64,000 bases of DNA from Linum tenue (taxonomy: Eukaryota > Streptophyta > Magnoliopsida > Malpighiales > Linaceae). The notes beneath the pieces are model-generated. The model was not told where the DNA came from. It saw nothing but the letters and a program-made list of their open reading frames with translations, and searched no databases. Within the stretch, counting starts at the first letter, position 1, and every line of letters starts with the position of its first letter. This document shows positions 32,545-43,990 of this stretch, piece after piece. Location: contig CAMGYJ010000010.1 in NCBI GenBank assembly GCA_946122785.1, positions 34,699,608-34,763,607 of the forward strand, read 5' to 3'. Made by a program: the position numbers and the translations under genes.

Positions 32545-33467
32545 TGAAAATAGACTTTCCAAATTTATGCAATAAGTTATCTATCTCCACCAAATATATA
32601 TCTTTGATCTCATCAGTAAAAAGCTTCAAATTGGGTAAATTTAACTCCCTTCATCAATTGAAGAGGATATCATTATTCAATAATTCAAAAAAAAAATCAT
32701 CTAATGGATTGCACATTTGACAATGGACATTGAATATGAATTGTGACAAACAGAGTGCTTACTTTATATCCAGAACTCCAAAAGAAAACTTCTTTCAAGA
32801 ACTTACGCGACTCATCATATGCTAATAAACCAATAGCTTAATATGCTTTTGAAGATAATCATGAACTACACCATTAATTGTTCTAATTTTTCATGAAAAT
32901 GACAACGTCTAACTAAATACCGTGACATGCGAAGATAAAATATTTTTTTGCCTCTTGGATGACATTAATATTTTATCACAATACACACTTTGTTCTTCCT
33001 CACCTGCCACCTTCACTATTTCTGATCCAAATGAAATGTTGAGGAAACTCCACAAAGTATATTTGTGTACCTAAGAAAATGATACATTGAAGTATTTGCT
33101 TACCGTACCATATTCAAAATCAATGATGGAGCCAAGAACTTTATCAAGAGTATTAAAAATAAGATCAAAATTATAAAGGGTTGTCAAATAGTGTTGAATC
33201 CAAATACTACCTCCACCAAAACAACTTTTTGTCTCAAATTTGGACCTAAGGTTTGTCAGTTGACAAACCCTTCATCAACTCGGGTCCGCTCATGTTCAAA
33301 CATTTGGAGTTTTGCCTTCGAGGAGAAAGGTCTACTTTGTCTTGTCTGCAATACAATGAATGTTTTGGTTGACTGAAATTTCTCGTGGGTTTGGTAGTTT
33401 CACGTCTCCACATTTTCGCTCCACAATATTCATATTTATATGATAGATTTCCAATATTAAACACTAA
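32545..33467 (-). pseudogene. Helitron Rep/helicase N-terminal piece (duplicate unit 2)
   Basis: Second copy of the Helitron N-terminal sequence (FNIGNLSYKYEYCGAKMW at ~33460, on the minus strand). It has extra changes such as C to Y in the zinc-finger-like CEYC, and no downstream helicase part. Confidence 0.75.
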
Positions 33468-34437
33468 AATTAAAACCCCAATATAAGAAATGCATTTAAT
33501 AATAATTCTAACATTCCGATAAATAAAGAAAACAGAAATACGATTAATATCAATAAACCTGGAACGCTCCCAAAATCACACATGACATTGACACATATAA
33601 AATTTTAAGATGTCGTGGAAATAAAAACATATGCACTTAAATTCTATTTTTTATAATTGAATTGAAACACTATTTGATTGTTTGGATGATTCTCTGCATG
33701 GTCTTCCATGCATCGAATTACAAAAACTAAACACTAATAATATACACCTTTGATTAACAAACCATCATTTATCTACCCTTAATCTTGAAACGTTTATTAA
33801 ACTACCCATCCTTTTATCAAGTAACCAACCATCCTCAATCAATAAGTTTTAATTGTCTACCCCTACGTGTAATTTAGCTACATGCCTATAATATAATAAC
33901 AATAATTACACTCTTGTTTTGCCGCCGCTTGACAATATGTAGAGGGCCTAGAGGGGGGTTAATTCCCAAAATATAGTCTTTCTTTTTATTTACCACAGAT
34001 ATAGTGTGAAAGTATTAGCAGGGATATTGTGTTTTGGAGGGGAGAAACAGCAAGTTCGCCTTACACTCAGGCGGATCCGCTTTTTTAGCTTTATAATTTA
34101 TGTTGGACGGATCCGCTCGAGTCTGAGGCATGTGTTTGGTGGAGCGGTCTGCAAAGATTCCCAATATTTTGACTGGCGAAGCCGCTCCAGTCTTGGCCAT
34201 ATTCACTGCCTTGCCCACCCACTACAGCATCATATAACACAAGCTATTTCTTTTCAGTTGCTCACCACAAAAAACCGATGTTGCCAAGCTAGACGAAAGG
34301 AGCTATGTTGGTTGTTCCAAAGATTGCTAATATGTAAGAGACACATTTTTTATATTATTAAAATGCTATTATGATTTTGTTTAGTTAATAATTAGTAAAT
34401 TTATTTTTTATGTAGTGATTATAGAAGATTTGAACTA

Positions 34438-34481
34438 ATGTTTCGGTGGAAATCGGAGAACTTAGAGGACAATTTGGACGT
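34438..34481 (+). pseudogene. MULE transposase, 5' coding piece before the retrotransposon
   Basis: An ATG at 34438, just after a splice-acceptor-like GTGATTATAG (34423-34432), opens a short reading frame that ends NLEDNLDV at the family E LTR. The frame resumes as HFVGGRSFQLTVP at 60082, when one copy of the 5-bp TSD is dropped. This in-frame join shows that the 25.6 kb between them was inserted into an existing MULE ORF. In duplicate unit 1 the ATG is GTG. Confidence 0.78.
34477..34481. repeat. Left TSD of the family E element (GACGT)
   Basis: GACGT before the left LTR pairs with GCCGT after the right LTR (60077-60081); one mismatch, in line with age. Confidence 0.75.
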
Positions 34482-35945
34482 TGACTTGCTCCGACTATCA
34501 CAATAAAATCTCACATAAGGCCCCAGTATAAACCTTAGACGTATGCAATATAGGGCAAGTATGTTTAAATGTCAACCCGGGCCGGCCCATGTACCGCTAC
34601 TTCGATTGTTTGAAACATTATCTAGCGGATTGTTGTTTTTTGAAATCGTTACAATCTACGATTTAAAAACAAGACTTTGAAAAGTAAATGGGTGGAAAAC
34701 TCTTGGTGAGAAGCTTCACTCAGGTGTTGCTTCCCCCTAACTAACTACCATGAACCGTGGGATCGAATGAACCGGTGTGTGACAAGGCAATTGTGACCGT
34801 AGGAGGTGCAACAATGGTTAGAAACCATCCTCTCAATTGCTATGCCAAGGTAAGCATTAGAGGCTACGATTATAGCCCTCTTGACACAAGCAATTGAGGG
34901 TTGACTTACCTTCTCCCTCAAACAAAGGTTTGGACAGCAAAATCACAATTAACCTAGGTATGTAATTCAAGTCGAGCTTTGCCCTTCATTAACCTAGTTA
35001 GGAGGCATGGAATGCCTAAGAATGCCTAAGAAAACCCAGGTCAACCTTGAGCCTTGATTAGATAAGGGGGCTTCTCTCTATCTAGGTTAGAATGGCACAA
35101 TAAATTGCCAAGCAAACAATATCCACAATCATCATGAAAAATACCTCGATTATTAAATTAAACACCGCCATCACACGATCATTCAATCCACACAATCAAT
35201 TACATGATAGTAGTTAGGGTTCTACAACACCCAAGTGAAAAGGAAAACTACTACATGCTAGACAAAGGAAGAACACAAAAGAGAAAGAAAGAAACCATCA
35301 TTGTGATGCCTCTAATTCTCCATTTGCTTGTAGAGATCCTCCAAAGAAGAGGAGCTTCCCAAAATCTTCACTTGGAGCAAACCCCAACCTCTTCTCTCTC
35401 TTGGTTTGTGCTTTCTCTCTCTAGGGTTTCAAGAAGAAGGTTTCTCTCACTTTGGGCTCCCCCTTCTTCTTCCTTTCAACTCACTCTTTATAGTGAGATC
35501 GTGCCCAGTTCACGACCGAAGTTCACGGCTGGAAACATCAAGATGTGTCCTTGAACATAGTGAACTTAACCAAAACACACTGCTTCACTTCTGGGGTTCA
35601 TGGTTTGTGGTTCTTGTTCATGGTCTTAGCGACCGAACAGTCTTGCCATCAGTAACCTCAGAAACCCCTATGGATGCCTCGCGGTTCAGGGGTTGTGGTT
35701 CCAGTTCACAGTCCTGGCAACCATGAACTCCAATGCTGGACTGTGAACACAGGCTGAATCCTCCTATTTGCCCTCCCTTTACTCTTTTTTTCCAACTTTC
35801 GACTCCGGGGTTGGTTTCACCTGTTAGACTCTGAAACACACTGAAACACAAGAAACCTAGCGTAAAACCACCACTTTTGGAGCTCGATTGCCACAAATGT
35901 CAGAGAGAAATGGGGATAAAAAGTGTACAATTAGGCCCGGATGCA
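34482..35945 (-). repeat. 3' LTR of the family E element (~1464 bp)
   Basis: On the + strand TGACTTGCTC...CCCGGATGCA. It carries several GTTCACGACC/GTGAAC motif copies (~35505-35745) and, downstream in element sense, a TATA-like ACTATAAAG on the minus strand near 35490. Its right part matches 45813-46344 and 60010-60076. The last few bases differ between the two LTRs (GATGCA against AATCA). Confidence 0.85.
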
Positions 35946-36924
35946 TCCACCACAAATGACATTCAAGGTCACCAAAAACGGGCAAACGAAAAGTTCTTGC
36001 CTTGTTCATGAATTAATGCAAGTCTCAACAAGATTACTTATCAACCACAACAAACCATGCATAACATTCAAGTCCAAGGAACAAATGAATGGGCAACAAA
36101 GGTCCTCACCGGGGTATGATATGGCATGCAAAGTAAGAATGAATCACTCACTCTCTTGGCCAGTGGGGTCAGGACCTTTTGGTGCAAATAATGTGCACAA
36201 TCATCAACACTCGGTCCTATCGTCTCTTCACCATGACGAAAAGCTCTAAATGTTAGATTTCACGAGACGGTTGTCATCACTAGCTTGTCTGGAGGTCTTA
36301 GACACGGGTTCAAATGACTGACAATTGTCTTGGACATGGGGGAAAGGCTTTTTGGGTGGTGGCAAACACAACATGAGGTCCTATATCTTCACCTTAAACC
36401 CGGAGGTTCTATGGTTTTGACTAAGAACCTTCCCTACAAACAATGGCCACTAGCATCGGCCAAAATTCCTGCTTCTCCCTTCCAAACTATCGCCCATCAT
36501 GAACTACCTTTAAGCGCTCTTTCTCGGTCTAATTTTGCTATCACATTGCAACTTGGTAGTGAAGGAGCTCAACAACGATGTGGGGGTTTCAATGGCTTGA
36601 ATTCCAAGAAAACCCTCCTAGAGCATACTCTTTGATTTTTGTGGCACTCTCTACTTTATTTATCCTGTTTTATTACCTCTTTATTTATCCCGTTTTATTA
36701 CCACTTTTTTATTCTTTTTCTTTTTTTTTCTCTTTTATTTTCTTTTTGAGGAGGTACTAGAGAGTAAAACACATGCCACATTACCTTTAACAACCAATGC
36801 TCTCTTTTAAGAACTTACTCCAATACTACTCTTTTCTCTTTCATTCCTAGAAAGAACTGCACAAAATGGAGAAGTGAGGCGAAAGGAATCGGCTCTGACA
36901 CATGTCTCACTCGTCGGCTACCTC
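35946..36924 (-). other. 3' noncoding region of the family E element
   Basis: No gene supported. Open frames at 35941-36249 and 36330-36635 (+) have no recognisable motifs and lie antisense to the element. A pyrimidine-rich run (36700-36750), A/G-rich in element sense, occupies the place of the A-rich loop in families A and C. I could not find a classical GTGTGGGGG PPT next to the LTR. Confidence 0.55.
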
Positions 36925-38066
36925 TCACAAGGTCGAAGGCCCCAGCTCATCATATGGAAGGAGGCCCTCGCGACAAGCAATCCGCTCTAGCATGTCGGTG
37001 TGTCGGTCAAGCCGGGAGGTGACTCCCACAACGTGGGTCTCAAAACGTTCCATCCTCTCCTTGAGGTGCACCCCGGAGGTGGAAGGAACGACACCTGATG
37101 GTGTTGCTACTAGTGGTGGTGGTGTTGAAGGGCGCTGGAGCGCGGGACGCCAGTGGAGGCCGGGAGATCGGTGGCTGCTCTAGAGGTGGGACCTCTGCAT
37201 CAGGCTCCACTAGAGCCAGGTCAACTGCCGGCCTCATAACTACTGAGGGTTGGAGCCCGTCGAGGTACTCTATCCCTCGCTCTCCCTGAAGCACCAGCTT
37301 CATGTTGTAGATAGACTCCACCGCGAAGGGCTCGGTCCGGCCAACGATGGAGCACCTCTCCACATCCACGTCAAAGTATTGGGCCAGCCTCGTGATGATG
37401 CCCCCCACGTGAATGGTGTCCACCCTGTTCCTACCCAGACACCAAGCGAAAGTGGTGGCAACTAGCGATCCCAGGTGGAGCGGCTCTGCAGGATGCCTCA
37501 CAGAATGAAGGGCTAGCAGCCCTTTATTCGTGATCAGATGGCCCGACTGCAAGCTGGGGACGACGAACCGGGCGAGCAGAGTATGCATGATCCTTCACGG
37601 GGTCTGCAGCTTCACCGCATTGGTGCGGCTAGTCTCGAACTCCTCCTGCTCTTGCTCGAGGTAGTAGTATGACCTGATAGTGGAAATCGATAGTGTACTG
37701 CCGCTCCATCATCATCATATAGGTGGTGTCCATCCCCATGGCCTGGGTGAAGGCATCATAAGTCAGCACCTGTGGCTAACCTCCAAGCATGAACTCCACG
37801 TGGGGCCGACTCTTTTTGCTCGTCAGGACTACGTGGGAGAAGGTGGAGTAGAACTCCACGTAGAGCTCATCCAGTGACAGCAGCTGGCGCCACTGCGGGT
37901 GACAAGCGACCCCTGACATCGCGGCTCGACACCTGAACATGTTAAACATGTCCAGATCTAGCCTCCAATGCATTCGAATCGGACTGTCTCGCTGATAGGC
38001 AAACTTGGCCCCGAAATGTGCGTGGTTCACCAAGTAGCTGATGTACTCGTGCTCTAAATTAATCAT
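36925..38066 (-). pseudogene. Athila env-like/ORF-1 protein, family E, frameshifted
   Basis: The start ATG at 38066 (MINLEHEYISY) is one base after the candidate splice acceptor. The protein resembles the intact one at 18082-19539: YVEFYSTFSHV (~37860), LHLGSLVATTFAW (~37470), IITRLAQYFDVD (~37390) and a coiled-coil tail, RMERFETHVVGVTSRLDRH (~37050-36990). The frame breaks between ~37780 and 37590. Family E thus has its own diverged version of the same gene. Confidence 0.82.
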
Positions 38067-38067
38067 C

Positions 38068-38560
38068 CTGCAAAACCGACAAACATGCACCATACGTGGA
38101 AATAATTGTCAATCTCAACTCATTGGGAGGAAAAAGGAATTCCCCTCTCCCCCCCCCCCCCCACACTTATATTTCCACTACGGCTCCATGGCATTTGAAA
38201 CAATTAAGCGCAAGCACACCGATGCATGGATCTAGGTGTTTCACGGATTATCCACACAAAAATTAAATCTGAACCATGCCACGGTGGCTACCATCCACCA
38301 CTCAAGCATAAAAATTGCACATTCATTCACAAATTACCACTTGGTGGGCAAATTCCACAAATAAAAGCAATTCTAGTAAAAAAAAATGTCCACGAATGCT
38401 CAACTAAGCTCATGCAAACATCATTCAAACATTCATTCACCACAATTCACCTAATTTCTTGCCCTATTGCTAAGTTCAACATTAAATTCACTAAAATTCT
38501 CCTCACTTCACTACCTAATCCGATTCTCCCAAAATAATCAAGGTAGAGTTGAAAACAAAC
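38068..38560 (-). other. Candidate leader intron of the family E env-like gene (493 bp)
   Basis: On the minus strand the donor is CTCCAG|GTTTGTTTTC (38561/38560). The acceptor is GTCGGTTTTGCAG|G (38068/38067), one base before the ATG. A G-run that reads AAGTGTGGGGGGG on the minus strand (38145-38167) lies inside, matching the PPT-like tract in the family A intron. Confidence 0.6.
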
Positions 38561-38773
38561 CTGGAGACTCAAGTAGGAAGGTAGGGGAAGTGAGGAGAGG
38601 CCGCCATTGACGAGGGAAAATGGGTCTGTGATTGGATTTTGGTTTGGCTCGCCGAAAATTGACGAAAAGGGCAAAAATCGTAGTAAAATCGAAATTTTCC
38701 GTCGAGATTGAAAGGATTCCGGCCAGTTTTGGGTCGTGAAGTGAAGGGAAAGCATTCACGGCCCTTTTATAGG
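38561..38773 (-). promoter_or_regulatory. Putative promoter (TATA box) and leader exon of the family E env-like gene
   Basis: On the minus strand CCTATAAAAGG (38773-38763) is a full TATA box match. About 200 bases of CT-rich leader run from it to the donor at 38561. Repeated GTTCAC motifs lie just upstream. The order motif array, TATA, leader, intron, ATG is the same as in family A. Confidence 0.6.
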
Positions 38774-39190
38774 CAGACCCTGAGGTTTATGGACGCGTTT
38801 GCCAGTTCACGATCGTTAAGACAGTGAACACCGCAATCCGTCCGTGAACGTGGGCAAACTGATGGGTTTGACACACGTGGAAGCGCACTGGTTCACAGAC
38901 GCGTTTGACTATTCACAGTCGATTAAGACGGTGAACAGAGCAATCCTTCTGTGAACGGCAGTGAAAACAAGGCACTTCCATAAAAATTTACTCGACCTAC
39001 TCCACTGTGCCTACTATCATTCACGACACAACTCAAAATACATAATCACAAAAACCTGGCATGGGGATACCACTCGACCACTTGAACTCTTCACTTGACA
39101 CAAAAACGAAAATAAGGAAAAGAAAACAAACCTATGTTGGGTTGCATCCCAACAAGCGCTAAGTTAATGCCACTAGCTTGACGTTTCAGA
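38774..39190 (-). repeat. GTTCAC/GTGAAC motif repeats in the pol-env spacer, family E
   Basis: Two tandem units of about 106 bp begin at 38793 and 38899. Each has ACGCGTTTG, a TTCAC word, GTTAAGAC or ATTAAGAC, and GTGAAC words. The same words occur in the family E LTR. The left end holds the tail of the pol region (CTATGTTGGGTTGCATCCC, 39131-39150), with no coding left. Confidence 0.7.
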
Positions 39191-39194
39191 TCTA

Positions 39195-40790
39195 TCACGC
39201 CATTGAACATGATGCCATCGAGAGTGGATACGCCACGATCTCGGGGCGAGCCATGTCTCCTCCCAACTTACTCTCCATGGGATGGCCTTCTTGGCCGATG
39301 ACTTTCGCTTTGCCCTTTTCCTTCCTCCGGGCATTAGCATGACTTATCCTTTCCCTCCAAGCTCCTTTCCTTCCTTCTTTGGGCGAGATGCCCTCTTTGC
39401 TTTCCTGTTTCACATCATCACATGGAACAACAGTAATAGTGGGGTTCACCTTGCAAGGTTCTCCTCCACTTGCATTCATATCACCTGGTTCCACTTTCTT
39501 CACATCCTCACTCCTAGGTTTAGGCTCAATTCCAAGAGTAATTCTTTCCTCACCATCCATCAGAATCAAAGTTCCCTCACTTACATCATTTAATGCCTTG
39601 GTGGTGGCAAGGAAAGGGCATCCTAGTATGAGTGGCATCTCAGAATCTCACTTATATCCAGGATCACAAAATCCGTCGGATAACAGAATTTCCCAACTCG
39701 TACTAGCACGTCCTCCACAATGCCCTTAAGACTAATGATAGAGCGATCGGCCAATGTGACACTAAGCCTCGTATTCTTTAGATCACCTATGTCTAGCCTC
39801 TTAAAAAGCTTAAATGGCATCACATTTATGCTCGCCCCTAAGTCCGCCAAGGAATTATCTATGTGATGAGTACCGATGCAAAGAGGTATGGTGAAACTAC
39901 CTGGATCGGGTTGCTTCTTGAGCAACCTGTTAAGGATGAAGGCTGAGCACTCCTCGCCTAGGGTGATATTGGCGAGGTCTTCAAACTTCGAATTCCTGGA
40001 GAGAAGCCCCTTGGGGTATTTTGAATACCTTGGCATGCGGGTCATTGCTTCAAGGAAGGGAATGTTGAGGTGGAGCTTTCGGAGCATCTCCATGAAACCT
40101 CCACATCCCGCTTCCAATCTTTCCTTGTTCACCCTCTTGGGAAAAGATAGGGGTGGCGTGTACTCAACCACAAGTGGTGGCGTTGGCGATGCCTTTGTCG
40201 CCACTCCTCTCTTCTCCCCCGAGGTTTCTTCTTCTCCACCCTCGGGTAGAGGGTCTTCCTTCTCATTCACTACTTTGGAAACTACCTCCAGAGTCACCTT
40301 CCCACTCCTCAAATGAATTGCATTCACCCCGACATGATGCTTGGGGTTGGTAATGGTTTGAGAGGGTAGGGCTCCCTTTGGTCTCTCGGTGAGGATCCCA
40401 ACAAGATTGTCGATTTTCACTTCCAAGTTTTGGAGACTTGCTTGATGACTTCGGATTATCGCCTCAACCGAGGTAAACTTGGAGGTTGACACATCCATGA
40501 ATTGCTCAATCTTCTCGAACTTCTGAGAGCTTGTACTCACAAAGTTGGTCACAAGGTCTTCAAGTTTAGAGAACTTGTCGACTTGTTGTTGTTGTTGAAA
40601 CCCTTGACCACCTTGTGCTTGGTATGATTGTTGGAAGTTCGAGTTTTGGAATTGAGGCCTTTGTTGGATGAAAGTTGGCCGAGGTTGATAGTTTCCCGTT
40701 GGACCTTGGAAACCGGGAGGTCTTGGATTGGTACGGGAAGACCAACCGAAGATTGGATGATTGCGCCACCCGGGGTTGTATGTCTAGGTG
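39195..40790 (-). pseudogene. gag C-terminal part and protease, family E, frameshifted
   Basis: Minus strand. It begins with YNPGWRNHPIFGW (~40775), then a glutamine-rich linker and a probable coiled coil (FVSTSSQKFEKIEQFMDVST, ~40550-40480). The protease follows, with [12 protein letters not shown] at ~39855-39820 and LILGCPFLATTKAL at ~39635-39595, across a one-base frameshift near 39640. After the protease there is a lysine-rich tail of about 110 residues and a stop at 39195. There is no RT or integrase. Confidence 0.85.
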
Positions 40791-41048
40791 TCAATCGGTC
40801 GGGTTCGGGCGGGTCGGGGCGGGTTCAGTCGGGTTGCGGGTTCATCGAGTTCGGGTTCAAATGGGTTGCGGGTTAGTCAGGTTCAGGTTCAATCGGGTTG
40901 CGGGCAAGTCGGGTTGCGGTTTCATCGGGCTGCGGGTCGAGCGGGTTGCGGGTTTTTCTGGTCACCGCATTGAGTAACTTACGCCTTACTCGGTACCAAC
41001 TTACAAACTTTATTACACTAATTTAAAATATTTTTCTCTATTTTTAAC

Positions 41049-42422
41049 TGACTCACTATGACACAACACCTAACAATGGCCAAGTGTAACCAATGAAAGG
41101 AATGCAGTATAGTGGCTCAAGTAATAAATATCGAATCCACGAGTCTCTAGAGTTACTATTACTCAGCTTCAGTTCATTATCTAGCAAACCAGATTAAGAT
41201 GAAAGAACTAAAACTACTCTAGCAAACTACAGTTAAAGTTAATCTAATTACAGGTTGGGAACTCACTTAGGTATGATTCCCCCTAGCCACTAGCCAGATT
41301 AACGATTGATGATCTCTAACTTGTTTCACTTTCATTCACAATGCGGAGAATCCTTGACTAGACCTTGAGTCTCGACTAAAGGAACAAGGCCCTCTTGAGT
41401 CAATTGCCTAGAGGGACGTATCCTTCTCTAGAACAACCGATCAAGGCGTTCTGAACTAGACTCCCTCTATCGAATGAGGTTCTCAATCGATACAAAGCAG
41501 CGAATCAACCCTCGACTAAAGCAATCGATCCACTACTATCAATCTATGGTGCTCTATTGACCTAATCAGGTATTCGCTCTCATAGGAACAAAGCAGAATC
41601 AATAATCTCGACTAAAGCAGAATTGAATGAAAACATGCATAGATTGAATATGAACTCAAGATTATCAAGTCAGAGTACTCATACAATCATCCAATCAAAC
41701 AAACATAGCTAGGGTTCCTCAAAACCTAAGTGAAGGGAAGTTACTCCATAGAGAAGAGAGAGACTGCAGTAAGAATCTTCAGATGATCAGTCTTCAAGTC
41801 CGGGCTAGTTCCTCGAGCTTCCAAGGCGAAGAAATCCTCCAATTCCACTCCAAGAATGCCCTCAAATCGCCCTCTCTTTCTTTGGTTCGTCCCTTGGGCG
41901 TTTGGGATCCAAAACCCAGCTCTCTCCTGCAAAAACGCACAAAATAGGCTTTTAACAGCCTGCGTTCACGATAGGAGATTTTTTGTTCACGACCGGGGAT
42001 TTTGGTTCACGATAGGGGATTTTTGGTTCACGATAGGGCCCCCTTCTGTTTCTCAGAGAAGCCCGAAACCAATTTTCCCCTATCTTTGATTCTTCGTTTC
42101 TCCCTCGTTCGGACTCCAAATCAGGTGCCGTTTGATCCCAGACGCTCGTAGTCTCGTCCTCTTTCTTCTCACGACAAGATTACATGATTATATGGTCACA
42201 AACTGAGGTAGAAATCCATCTTCTTCAAGTCATACCCGAGTTTCTTCCCCCGAGTCGCCAATTGATCTCCGATTGACTTGAAACTACGCTTCACTTTATG
42301 TGCTAGGACCTGAAATGTGACAAAGGAACACAAACTAGCGTAAAATAGGCCAAAGAAGCGATAATGCAAGCTTAAATGATCAAGAAACAAAGGGGAAAAC
42401 ATGTGCAAATATCGAGTCATCA
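41049..42422 (-). repeat. Solo LTR, Athila-type family D (1374 bp), TSD TTAAC
   Basis: On the + strand TGACTCACTATG...CGAGTCATCA, flanked by TTAAC on both sides (41044-41048 and 42423-42427). No internal sequence is present, so this is a solo LTR left by LTR-LTR recombination. It contains four GTTCACGA words (41964-42036), one as GTTCACGACCGGGG. Its U5 half shares the general LTR framework of the other families. ORFs in it are incidental. Confidence 0.93.
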
Positions 42423-42427
42423 TTAAC

Positions 42428-43990
42428 CAATTTATTTCTACGGAGTATATATATTTAATTTATAAAATTTAGTCAAAATGTTGAATCAATTTGTATGACT
42501 TGCAAACTTGTTATGTAATTAATCGTAATTGTTAGATTACACTAGCTAATAGGAATGGTGATATCAACATTTGCAACCAAAAGACACCATAAATTGTTTA
42601 TTTGCTATTTTAGTATTATTTTAGTAATAATTAGATTAAAGTATCTCATTTAGTAGAACCATGTAAATCTTGTATTTAGCAATGACATTTGGTATTTGGC
42701 AAAAGCAAAGTGGTAAAAATAGTTATTTCGAAATTACTCATAGCCAAAATAACTTCAGTATAATGTTGCCAAACGATTTATTTGTAAAATTGTTCGAATT
42801 ACCCTAAATAATGAACCATTAAAGATTGACTATCAAATTTAGTCAAATTGTTATGACTTCGATCATAACTTACTCAATAACACATATCATATACACTTAA
42901 CCTTACCCTCAATTGAAAATATTAAGTTAGTATATGTTGTTAATCGTATACTCTAAACCAGCAATACATTATACACTAACCACATACTCTATACCCTAAC
43001 CATATGTCCTTATGATTTCTGGTTTTGCTACTATAGTTAATTTAAAGTGACATTCAAACTTTGATTTTCAAAACACAGATAAAAAAATTTAAATTTGCTA
43101 TACTCTAACCATATATCCTATACTCTACACCATATACCCTATATTCTAACCACATACCATAAACATAAATTAAACATGGATCTCCTGTCGTTTAAGACTT
43201 CAAATAACTTCAAGTGAAAATATGTAAATAAAAAACTTAGAACCGTCAAAACCATCAATACCTTATACCCTAACCATATACACACTAAACCATCTGTACC
43301 CTATACCCTAACCAATACTTTATACCCTAAACAACAAACCGGCAAAGATTACTTATAAAGTTTAGTAGAATTGTTGTGACTTCAATCACAACTCTACTCG
43401 ATAACATATACCCTATAATTGGGTTGCAAGTTGTTCGATTCAGCGCATCGAGTTAGTTACTTCTACTCGTTAATACAACGTACACATTTTTATTACACTA
43501 ATTAAAACATTTTTCACAATTTTTAGCCAACTTGATGATGTTCACCGATGATGATGTTAACTAGCCTCGAGTAGTTTTACGTCAAAATTTTGTGTCGGGT
43601 AGGCAAGTCGACAGATCTTTTCAAGCCTTCCCAAATCCCATTGTAATTCGAGGAGGAAGTTGCTCGTGTTGTTGCTCAAGGCCCAAGGGTGAGACTTCGA
43701 GCAAATTGAGTATGGGGTGTTGAGTGTTGTAATGAGACACAAATAAGGTAAATGACGAAGTCATTAGGATTAGCAGCTAGCAATATAATCAAAATCAGAA
43801 TTTTATGATTTTACCTATGGTTTTCGGTCCTAGTTTTAATATAAAATATTTGAACCTTGAAATCTCATAAAATCTCAATTGAAAAATTTAAAATCTACGA
43901 TTTTTGAGATTTTATAAAATTTCAAGATTCACACCAATTGAACTAAAATTAAACCGGATTGGATAGAGTTTTACCCATTAGCCGGCTCTC
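42428..43990. other. AT-rich noncoding stretch with TATACCCTAACCAT-like repeats
   Basis: No gene seen. Words such as TATACCCTAACCATA and TATACTCTAACCATA recur irregularly from ~42950 to 43340. Around 43446-43536 lies the partner of the direct repeat at 40961-41047. Confidence 0.5.

Larger units (their letters stand above)
32545..34513. repeat. Tandem duplication, unit 2 (~1.97 kb)
   Basis: Second copy of 30568-32544. It runs into the intact left LTR of the family E element at 34482. Confidence 0.9.

Noticed and set aside
35941..36635. Two open frames of about 100 codons (+)
   Set aside because: They lie antisense in the 3' noncoding region of the family E element and have no motif or conserved counterpart.
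42950..43340. Interstitial telomere repeat (CCCTAA words)
   Set aside because: Units are irregular TATACCCTAACCAT variants, not contiguous CCCTAAA; ordinary AT-rich simple sequence is more likely.
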